Positions 34,150 to 40,996 of a stretch of DNA of 64,000 bases are shown in pieces. Numbering within the stretch: position 1 is the first letter of the stretch; every line of letters starts with the position of its first letter. Source of the stretch: JAHEKB01 sp049115575. GTDB taxonomy: Bacteria; Bacteroidota; Bacteroidia; NS11-12g; UBA9320. A program made the translations under genes and the position numbers. The notes beneath the pieces were generated by a model that was not told the origin of the DNA, ran no database searches, and was given only the letters and a program-made list of their open reading frames with translations. The DNA lies in contig JAGDZU010000004.1 in NCBI GenBank assembly GCA_049115575.1, forward strand, positions 62,001-126,000. The letters are read 5' to 3'.

Positions 34150-36015
34150 TTGAGAGCTACATTAGTTGTCATAGCATTTTTTATCTCCTTTATTGTAGGA
34201 GCTCAGATACTAGATACTACAGATGTTCATACCTATAAAACCTTACAAAATTACCAAGTTAGTGAACAGGGTTTAATCAATTTGGAAGAAGACTCCATAA
34301 GTATTGACACCTCACTAAAAACTCTTGGGCGAAGTTATGGTGCCATGCACGAGAATTTTGCTTTTTTAGATTTGGGTTTTGAAGGCAGTCCTCTATTAAA
34401 ATTGACCAATCTACCTGTTAGAAATCTCAGCTTGGAACTAGGTATGAATGGAATGGACTATTACTTCTATGATTTTGAATTAAATAGATATCACTCCGAT
34501 CGTCCTTTCACCCGATTGAACTACTCTCAGGGTGCCAATGAACTTATATTTATTGACGTTACTCATGGCCAGGAAATTTCAAGAAGGCTCACTTTCGGTT
34601 TAGATTACAGACGCCTGAAGAACCAGAATTTTTACTACTCCAATATTAGCAATGCAGACAGAGTTAGGTTTTCAAATCTGTTCAATACCAAATTTTATAC
34701 TGGCTACTACAATAAAGATAGAAGCTATGAGATGCTGTTTGGATTTCTATGGAACAAAAACAAGAACATAGAATCTGGAGGACTGGAAGACCCAGCTCTA
34801 TTTGAATTATTATCTGGTAGAGAAAAAACCAATAATAATCCTAGCTATTTGGGTGATGCCAATAGCCAAATAGCAGAACACGGTTTTAAATTAACTCAGT
34901 TTTTTAGATTAAAATCGTCTCCATTAGATACGAACAACAAACACGATTTAAGACGTTTTAAAAGTCAGGTGATTTGGAATACAGAATTGAATTATCAGCG
35001 TTCCGAATACACAGACAACTTACCAGATTCTGCCTTTTATGGACTCAAATTGGCAGAGGTACACGATAGCATATTACATAGGAAGTTTTCGAGCGGATTG
35101 AGCTATATGATTAAGCAAAACAATGCTATGTACATAGCCGGATTGCAGTATAGTAATGACCATATATATCAGGATAGTTCATTTGTTAGATACAACTCCC
35201 TCTATACCAGAATTGAAACAAAACAGCACTTGTTCAATTGGGATTTAAAGGCCAAACTAGATTTTGGACTAGTAGGATACAATCAATCTGATTATAAATT
35301 AGATGTGAAGTTTAAACGGAGATTCAATAAATCCCTTTTAGCCTTGGGATGGACAGAATCATCTATAAGACAGAATTATATACAGTCCCAATTCAGCTCT
35401 TCCTATATCAGCTGGCAAGATTCATCTTGGCAATCTGAGAACAATAGAAGAATTGTTGTTAAATACAAAAGAAAAATGGCTAAGTCTGCCGTGTATATTA
35501 AGGCTTCGGTACAACAAGTGAAGGGGTTGATGTACTTTAATGACAGTAGCATATTGCAATCCAATGAGCTAAGTACACTTAGTAATTTAACCTTGGCCTA
35601 TAAACTAAAGATGAAGCATTGGGGTGGAAATGCCCAATTCACTTATCAGACTAGTTCTAATCAGCAGGTTTTACCAAGACCAGAGTTGTTTGGACAAGCT
35701 GAACTCTACCTGCAGCTGAAATTATTCAAGAAACTATTGAACACACAATTAGGAGTAAGTTCAAGAGCCATGTCTGAATTTAATGCACCTATTTACGATC
35801 CACGGATTAGACAGTGGAGAAACAGCAGTGATATTTTTGAATACTATTCACCTATCCAGCTATTTATGAGAGCCAAGATTAAGAGCTTCTATTTTGGATT
35901 CAATGTGTTCCATATCCAACAAGGTTTTATGGGTGAGAGCTATTATAGTTCCCCTAACTACCCTATGATGCCGAGAGCTTTCCGTCTTAATATTCAATGG
36001 GATTTGGCAAACTGA
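34150..36015 (+). CDS. putative outer-membrane porin (Porin_10-like)
   Basis: Outer membrane beta-barrel of 621 residues with a signal sequence (about 5-18, ending VGAQ), an acidic plug-like N-terminal stretch, and many alternating aromatic strands (LSLELGMNGMDYYFYDF, RLTFGLDYRRLKNQNFYYS, IQLFMRAKIKSFYFGF). It resembles the Bacteroidota putative porin family (PF14121). The start is TTG, immediately after the lipoprotein stop. The C-terminus is FRLNIQWDLAN. Transported solute unknown. Confidence 0.78.
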   Translation: MRATLVVIAFFISFIVGAQILDTTDVHTYKTLQNYQVSEQGLINLEEDSISIDTSLKTLGRSYGAMHENFAFLDLGFEGSPLLKLTNLPVRNLSLELGMNGMDYYFYDFELNRYHSDRPFTRLNYSQGANELIFIDVTHGQEISRRLTFGLDYRRLKNQNFYYSNISNADRVRFSNLFNTKFYTGYYNKDRSYEMLFGFLWNKNKNIESGGLEDPALFELLSGREKTNNNPSYLGDANSQIAEHGFKLTQFFRLKSSPLDTNNKHDLRRFKSQVIWNTELNYQRSEYTDNLPDSAFYGLKLAEVHDSILHRKFSSGLSYMIKQNNAMYIAGLQYSNDHIYQDSSFVRYNSLYTRIETKQHLFNWDLKAKLDFGLVGYNQSDYKLDVKFKRRFNKSLLALGWTESSIRQNYIQSQFSSSYISWQDSSWQSENNRRIVVKYKRKMAKSAVYIKASVQQVKGLMYFNDSSILQSNELSTLSNLTLAYKLKMKHWGGNAQFTYQTSSNQQVLPRPELFGQAELYLQLKLFKKLLNTQLGVSSRAMSEFNAPIYDPRIRQWRNSSDIFEYYSPIQLFMRAKIKSFYFGFNVFHIQQGFMGESYYSSPNYPMMPRAFRLNIQWDLAN

Positions 36016-36025
36016 TGATTTAAAG

Positions 36026-37447
36026 ATGGTCTTTAACTCCAGTATATTTCTAGTCTTTTTCTTACTCTTTTTTCCTATCTATTGGGCTATAAATAAGAGC
36101 TTTACAATTCCAATTCGCAATCTTTTCATTATAGTCTGCAGCTACGTATTTTACGGTTGGTGGGACTGGCGTTTTCTATCTCTCATCTTTATTAGTTCAA
36201 TAACAGATTACCTCATAGGTTTAGAGCTGGCCAAAACCAACAAACCATCCAGAAGAAAAATCTTGATAGTTGTGAGTTTGGTGGTCAATCTTGGAATTCT
36301 TGCATTCTTTAAATACTATAATTTCTTTATTGATTCAGCTGTGGAGGTCTTTAATATATTGGGCTTTAGCTGGTCTACAACTAGCTTGAACATTATACTT
36401 CCTGTTGGTATTTCCTTCTACACATTTCAGACCCTCAGCTATACATTGGATATTTATAAAAGCAGATTAAAACCTACCAAGGATTTGCTAGCTTTTTTTG
36501 CCTTTGTTTCCTTTTTTCCTCAATTGGTGGCCGGTCCAATTGAAAGAGCGAGAAATCTTCTCCCTCAATTCTCTATAGCCAAAAAGTTAGAGTATCAGAT
36601 GGTTGTTAGTGGCTTTCGCCTAGCGCTTTGGGGCTTTTTTAAAAAACTGGTAATAGCAGATAATTTTGGGCTGTTGGCAGATAATCTTTTTTCTCAGGAC
36701 CACTATAATGTTTGGATTACTCTTTTTGCCGCTCTTTGTTTTGCCATTCAGATCTACGCAGATTTCTCAGCTTACTCAGACATTGCTATTGGTATTGCGA
36801 AAACTTTAGGATTCAAACTAAGCACTAATTTTAGAGCACCCTACTTTTCAAAATCTTATACTGAATTCTGGCAACGTTGGCATATCTCATTATCTACATG
36901 GTTTCGAGATTATGTATATATACCTCTAGGTGGAAACAGAACAACAAAAAGCAGGATGCGCATGAACATCTTTATTACATTCTTGCTTTCGGGTCTGTGG
37001 CACGGTGCCAATTTCACTTTTATACTCTGGGGCGCACTCCATGGGCTATTACTTATAATAGAAAAAAGATTTAACGCTTTCCTTAGAGGACCACTTTACG
37101 CTATTGCCGTATTTATAGGAGTTGTACTTCTTTGGTTGGTTTTTAGAGCTGAAGACTTCAACCAATTAAAGTCTATGACCTATTCTCTGACCCAATTTGC
37201 TTCCTATAGTGATTCGGGGATCCCTGCGATTATTCACAATTTCTCAAATGTGAAGTTTGTTGTGCTGAGCCTAGTGATGGTTCCATTCTTTCTTGTTGAA
37301 TACAGAATTAAAGACAGCCATATTGAGGACCATATGGCAAAATACTCAAAGTGGATTAGGTGGTCTATTTACTATTTGTTGATAGTACTCATTTTAATGC
37401 TGACTAACCTTGATGTTAAACCTTCATTCATCTATTTTCAGTTCTGA
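36026..37447 (+). CDS. MBOAT family O-acyltransferase (AlgI-like)
   Basis: Multipass membrane enzyme of 473 residues that would carry acetyl or acyl groups across the membrane for transfer to an extracytoplasmic polymer. Visible features are about eleven helices, FFPQLVAGPIERA (about 160-175), the tryptophan-rich YTEFWQRWHISLSTWFRDY segment and the catalytic-His motif SGLWHGANFTFILWG (about 318-332). It resembles AlgI and DltB. It overlaps the following SGNH-like gene by one base, a usual partner arrangement. The polymer modified is unknown. Confidence 0.93.
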   Translation: MVFNSSIFLVFFLLFFPIYWAINKSFTIPIRNLFIIVCSYVFYGWWDWRFLSLIFISSITDYLIGLELAKTNKPSRRKILIVVSLVVNLGILAFFKYYNFFIDSAVEVFNILGFSWSTTSLNIILPVGISFYTFQTLSYTLDIYKSRLKPTKDLLAFFAFVSFFPQLVAGPIERARNLLPQFSIAKKLEYQMVVSGFRLALWGFFKKLVIADNFGLLADNLFSQDHYNVWITLFAALCFAIQIYADFSAYSDIAIGIAKTLGFKLSTNFRAPYFSKSYTEFWQRWHISLSTWFRDYVYIPLGGNRTTKSRMRMNIFITFLLSGLWHGANFTFILWGALHGLLLIIEKRFNAFLRGPLYAIAVFIGVVLLWLVFRAEDFNQLKSMTYSLTQFASYSDSGIPAIIHNFSNVKFVVLSLVMVPFFLVEYRIKDSHIEDHMAKYSKWIRWSIYYLLIVLILMLTNLDVKPSFIYFQF

Positions 37448-38337
37448 TGAAAAAGCTAATTATACATAGCGTTTTGTTTCTGCTTCCATTAGTGCTTTTA
37501 CTTGCTTTAGTGCCTGTTGATAGGAGAATTCTATTTAAGGAGTTAAAGGATGATTGTTTAAATAAAGGAATATGGATGCATGATCGCATTCACATAAATA
37601 CCACACCTATAGATATAGCTTTTCTGGGCACATCACATACTATCAATGCAATTGATGAAAAGGTAATAGAGGCCAATCTGTCTGACTCAACCTTAGATGT
37701 AACCAACTTTGGTTATTGCAGAATCGGCCGAAATCTGAATTTGGCCTTATTAGAAGAAATTGGAAAGAAGAAGACTCCTCAAGTTGTAGTGCTTGAAATT
37801 AGGGAGAATGAGAATTTGAAAGGCCATCCAGTCGCGCCTTATATAGTATCCAGTAGTTCTTTCTTAAAATGGAACTCATGGTTTCACTCAGCGAGTCTCT
37901 CTGATTTGTGGAAGCATTTATCGTATAAAACACAACTTACCCAAGACAAGTATTATAATAGAATTGACAGTCTTCATTTTTTTCCTTGGGACCATTATCA
38001 CAAATCTGCCATCGATACAGCTACAGACTTAACGCATTCCAATAAGCCAATAAAAAAAGGTATTGAACTTAAGTATACTTATCCGCACTCATACCTTAAA
38101 CAAATTGCAAAATGGTGCTCTAATAGAAACGTTGAGCTGGTATTTATCTATCTACCGAATTATTCATACAGAAATGCGGCACCTTTACATATTGATTTCT
38201 ATGAAGAATATGGTAAAGTTTGGCTACCACCTGCAGAACTACTAAACAATAACAATCTTTGGTACGATATAGAACACCTAAACACCGCTGGAGCTAAAAA
38301 GTACAGTGAATGGGTTGCCAGTAAATTAGAAGAGTAA
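37447..38337 (+). CDS. SGNH-like hydrolase/acyltransferase partner of MBOAT
   Basis: Protein of 296 residues with an N-terminal membrane anchor (about 4-24) and an SGNH-type fold: IAFLGTSHTINAI (block I, Ser), VVLEIRENEN and, near the C-terminus, WYDIEHLNTAGAKKYSEW, giving the Asp-X2-His pair. Such proteins often receive acyl groups delivered by an MBOAT enzyme (AlgX/AlgJ or PatB type). The one-base overlap with the MBOAT gene supports a joint role in surface O-acylation. I infer the function; the fold call is from motifs. Confidence 0.72.
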   Translation: MKKLIIHSVLFLLPLVLLLALVPVDRRILFKELKDDCLNKGIWMHDRIHINTTPIDIAFLGTSHTINAIDEKVIEANLSDSTLDVTNFGYCRIGRNLNLALLEEIGKKKTPQVVVLEIRENENLKGHPVAPYIVSSSSFLKWNSWFHSASLSDLWKHLSYKTQLTQDKYYNRIDSLHFFPWDHYHKSAIDTATDLTHSNKPIKKGIELKYTYPHSYLKQIAKWCSNRNVELVFIYLPNYSYRNAAPLHIDFYEEYGKVWLPPAELLNNNNLWYDIEHLNTAGAKKYSEWVASKLEE

Positions 38338-38338
38338 C

Positions 38339-38533
38339 TTATTCTATGATTTCTTTTACACGACCTACTTCTCCGGTCTCTAAAAGAACTTTGATTCCAT
38401 GAGGATGGAACTTTGATTTGGTGAGTATCCTTTCAACAAACCCACTGGTTAGATCTCCTGTAGATTGGTCTTCTTTCATTACAACCATTACTTCGCTACC
38501 TATTTTAACATCATTTCGATTTCTACCGTCCAT
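38339..38533 (-). CDS. YwbE family protein
   Basis: Conserved 64-residue protein of the YwbE (DUF2196) family: the start MDGRNRNDVKIGSEVMVVMKE followed by LTSGFVERILTKSKFHPHGIKV and a final GRVKEIIE are family hallmarks. The small beta-rich fold may bind nucleic acid or ribosomes, but the role is not established. Its stop is one base from the convergent SGNH gene's stop. Confidence 0.88.
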   Translation of the reverse strand: MDGRNRNDVKIGSEVMVVMKEDQSTGDLTSGFVERILTKSKFHPHGIKVLLETGEVGRVKEIIE

Positions 38534-38587
38534 TGCTTTTTGGATTTGCTCTTAAAGAGAGTTAGATTTGTAAAATTTGCTATAAAG

Positions 38588-38617
38588 AAAAAGTCCCGGC
38601 CATATAGGCCAGGACTT
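38588..38617 (-). terminator. intrinsic terminator of the 37-residue gene
   Basis: On the minus strand, AAGTCC and GGCC pair with GGCC and GGACTT across one mismatch, around a five-base loop; five T residues follow. It lies 27 bases beyond the stop of the 37-residue ORF, so that ORF appears to be transcribed from this strand and would normally not read into ywbE. Confidence 0.65.
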
Positions 38618-38643
38618 AATTTCAAAGATAAAATACTAAACTA

Positions 38644-38757
38644 CTACTTATGATGAAAATTATTAACCATGTGTACCTTGCGGTACATCTTATAGTAAGC
38701 TAATACTGTGCCAATAGCTTTCTTGTTGACAGTCAGTCTTTTAAGTTTTTCAACCAT
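38644..38757 (-). CDS. 37-residue small basic ORF with its own terminator
   Basis: An ATG-started ORF below usual length limits encoding a 37-residue basic peptide beginning MVEKLKRLTVNKKAIG and containing LAYYKMYRKVH. It is rich in Lys, Tyr and Val with a helical look, and I do not recognise it. The evidence for a real gene is position: a good intrinsic terminator sits just downstream on the same strand, in an otherwise unexplained 320-base gap. It could instead be part of a small non-coding transcript that ends at the same hairpin. Confidence 0.42.
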   Translation of the reverse strand: MVEKLKRLTVNKKAIGTVLAYYKMYRKVHMVNNFHHK

Positions 38758-38854
38758 CAATTATTCTCTCTTTTTTAGACACTTTTTTCTCATTATTGGA
38801 CTTATGGCAATTAGTCGGTTTGTGTGCTCTTTGAGTTTTATATAGATTGCATGC

Positions 38855-39295
38855 ATGTCAATATCTTATAAAGTAATAATCGTATTAGCCATGTTCATTT
38901 GCTCATCATGCTCTCGACAAGAGCCTGATATTGAGAAAGATACAGCCAATATTGAAGCTCTTCTTGCTCAGCAGCTAGTGGATTGGAATAATGGAGATAT
39001 TGAAGCTTTCATGCAAACATATTGGGATTCCGAGACCTTGAGATTTAGTAGCAGAGGTGGTACAGCTTATGGCTGGAATAATGTCTTAGACATGTACAAA
39101 CGCTCATTCCCAGATAGAGAAAGTATGGGGCAGCTGCATTTTGACATAGACACCATATTTACTAATAGATATCCAATGGTTCAGGTAAATGGCGCCTTCC
39201 ATCTATATAGGTCGGACACCTTAGAAGGTCCATTCTCTTTATTCTTTGAAAAAATTGATAGTGAATGGAAAATTACAGAAGATCATACATGGTAA
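38855..39295 (+). CDS. DUF4440/NTF2-like lipoprotein
   Basis: Protein of 146 residues with a lipoprotein signal (IVLAMFICSSC, Cys16 or Cys19) and a SnoaL/NTF2-like fold: ALLAQQLVDWNNGDIEAFMQTYW, then LRFSSRGGTAYGWNNVLDMYKRSF and a final EWKITEDHTW. This is the usual pattern of DUF4440 proteins, which bind small ligands or act as enzymes of varied type. No catalytic residue is certain. Its stop abuts the stop of ilvE. Confidence 0.82.
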   Translation: MSISYKVIIVLAMFICSSCSRQEPDIEKDTANIEALLAQQLVDWNNGDIEAFMQTYWDSETLRFSSRGGTAYGWNNVLDMYKRSFPDRESMGQLHFDIDTIFTNRYPMVQVNGAFHLYRSDTLEGPFSLFFEKIDSEWKITEDHTW

Positions 39296-40339
39296 TTACA
39301 GCAGTATATTCCATGAATACGCATCTTCTTTTCTTCCAAATTTGTAGTCTTCAAGTTCTTTCTTAATTCCAACGATACCTTGGTGATTCTCTGATTTCAA
39401 AGAATATATCTTATCATCTATTTCCAGTTTATCAATAAAGGTTATTGCCGCTGCAGTACCTGTGGCAAATAAACATTCCACAGAATTCTGTTCCAGTTTG
39501 TCTCGAAGGAAGTTCTTGGAGATCTTGGTTTCAACCACTTCCACTCCACTTCTCTTAATTAATTTAATTACCGAATCTCTGGTAATTCCAGCCAATATAC
39601 TGTCGTGAAGTTCTGGTGTGTACACCACCCCATCTATAACCATAAACAGATTCGCCGACCCCAACTCTTCCAAATATTCATTTTCCGTTCTATCAGTCCA
39701 GATTAGTTGATCATAGCCTTGATCCTTTGCAAGCATTGATGGCATAAATGCCGCTGCATAATTCCCAGCTGCTTTGGCGTGACCTACTCCACCCTGAACT
39801 GCTCGGGAATATTTCGATTCTACTTTCACATCTATAGGTCTGTCATAGTAAAAGCCTACAGGAGATGCAATCAGCATAAACCTATACTTCACACTTGGGA
39901 TTGCCCTTAATGTAGGAGAGGTGGCAATAATAAAAGGTCTTACATACAAAGAGCCTTGATGTTGTTCAGGCACCCACGCCCTATCCAATTGAAGCCATGC
40001 TATTATAGCATCCATTATCTGATTTTCATCAATTTCGGGAATAGCCAATCTATTTGCGGAAAGATTCAATCTTGAAATATTGTCTTTCGCTCTAAAGAGA
40101 TTTACTTCACCCGCATCAGTCTTATAAGCTTTCAAACCTTCAAAAATGGCTTGGCCATAATGGAATACATGACTTGCAGGATGATATTCCATTGGACCAA
40201 AAGGTCTGATTTCCATTTCACTCCATGTGTCACCATCAAATTCAGCAACTATCATGTGATCAGTAAATGCTTTACCAAATACCAACTGATCGAAATCAAC
40301 ATTTGCTAAACCTGAACTCTTGCTCTCACTCACTCTCAT
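39296..40339 (-). CDS. ilvE: branched-chain amino acid aminotransferase
   Basis: IlvE transfers the amino group between leucine, isoleucine or valine and 2-oxoglutarate using pyridoxal phosphate. The 347-residue class IV aminotransferase shows HYGQAIFEGLKAYK, the PLP lysine Lys189 (HAKAAGNYAAAF), a EYLEELGSANLF block and GITRDSVIKL near the C-terminus. Size fits the eukaryotic-like type II form. It stands alone, divergent from a hypothetical gene and convergent on the DUF4440 gene with no intergenic space. Confidence 0.95.
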   Translation of the reverse strand: MRVSESKSSGLANVDFDQLVFGKAFTDHMIVAEFDGDTWSEMEIRPFGPMEYHPASHVFHYGQAIFEGLKAYKTDAGEVNLFRAKDNISRLNLSANRLAIPEIDENQIMDAIIAWLQLDRAWVPEQHQGSLYVRPFIIATSPTLRAIPSVKYRFMLIASPVGFYYDRPIDVKVESKYSRAVQGGVGHAKAAGNYAAAFMPSMLAKDQGYDQLIWTDRTENEYLEELGSANLFMVIDGVVYTPELHDSILAGITRDSVIKLIKRSGVEVVETKISKNFLRDKLEQNSVECLFATGTAAAITFIDKLEIDDKIYSLKSENHQGIVGIKKELEDYKFGRKEDAYSWNILL

Positions 40340-40401
40340 AAATCGGCTTCAAATTAAATGGTATAAAGTGAATAAATGACATTTGTTTATAATTTTGCCT
40401 A

Positions 40402-40911
40402 GTGAACGATTTGGAAGAATTTGAGATTGGCTTGTTGTACAAAAGCCTTGTAATCCTGAAAGAAAAAGATGAACAGGAAACTTCAAATTCAACTGTGGTA
40501 AGGGAAGAAGAAAAGCCAACGCCAATTGAGGTCAAAACAGAAGTTGCTCAGCCTCCGGCTGAAGAAAAAATTGTTACGGAAACCTTAAATTCTAAGTTGT
40601 TTATATATCCAAAAAATCTTGAAGAAACTCTTCGAGCTGACAACTCAAATTTGAGTAAGATTCTTCAAGCTCTTCAAGCATCGGATATAATGAACAATGC
40701 CATACACCTGGAAGATATAAGCACATTGGATCAGCTGAAAGATGTACAAGTGGTTTGGTCTGTGGGTTTATCTCAAAGCCAGCAAGAGTCCATTACTAAA
40801 TTTGGGCATCTCAAGTATTTGAATTCTCCAAATCCTGAGTCTCTGCAGACCAAAGAGGAGAAACGAAAGATGTACGAACCTCTTAAGGCATTTGTAAAGT
40901 ATTTTAACTGA
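40402..40911 (+). CDS. hypothetical protein
   Basis: Unrecognised 169-residue protein. An N-terminal helix (about 3-22) is followed by an acidic, Pro/Glu-rich linker (about 25-60, EEEKPTPIEVKTE) and an alpha/beta C-terminal domain with LFIYPKNLEETLRADNS, ILQALQASDIMNNAIHLED and VQVVWSVGLSQSQQESI. No signal or membrane segment is seen, so it is likely cytoplasmic. The start is GTG at 40402; an exact TAnnTTTG element lies only 4 bases before it, which leaves little room for a leader and makes the start uncertain. Confidence 0.6.
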   Translation: MNDLEEFEIGLLYKSLVILKEKDEQETSNSTVVREEEKPTPIEVKTEVAQPPAEEKIVTETLNSKLFIYPKNLEETLRADNSNLSKILQALQASDIMNNAIHLEDISTLDQLKDVQVVWSVGLSQSQQESITKFGHLKYLNSPNPESLQTKEEKRKMYEPLKAFVKYFN

Positions 40912-40968
40912 GCTTATTTGCAGTAATTTCAAATAGGTAATAAGGCTTCAAAAAGCCAATGCAAGTTG

Positions 40969-40976
40969 TATTTTTG
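40969..40976 (+). promoter_or_regulatory. putative -7 promoter element of the 799-residue protein gene
   Basis: TATTTTTG matches TAnnTTTG exactly and lies 20 bases before the ATG at 40997. No clear -33 TTTG stands at the right spacing. A five-base-stem hairpin lies just upstream (40944-40957). Confidence 0.38.
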
Positions 40977-40996
40977 CAGCCCTTTTATAGTATCAT

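Noticed and set aside
40944..40957. GGCTT/AAGCC hairpin upstream of the 799-residue gene
   Set aside because: Short stem, no T-run; I noted it only beside the promoter.
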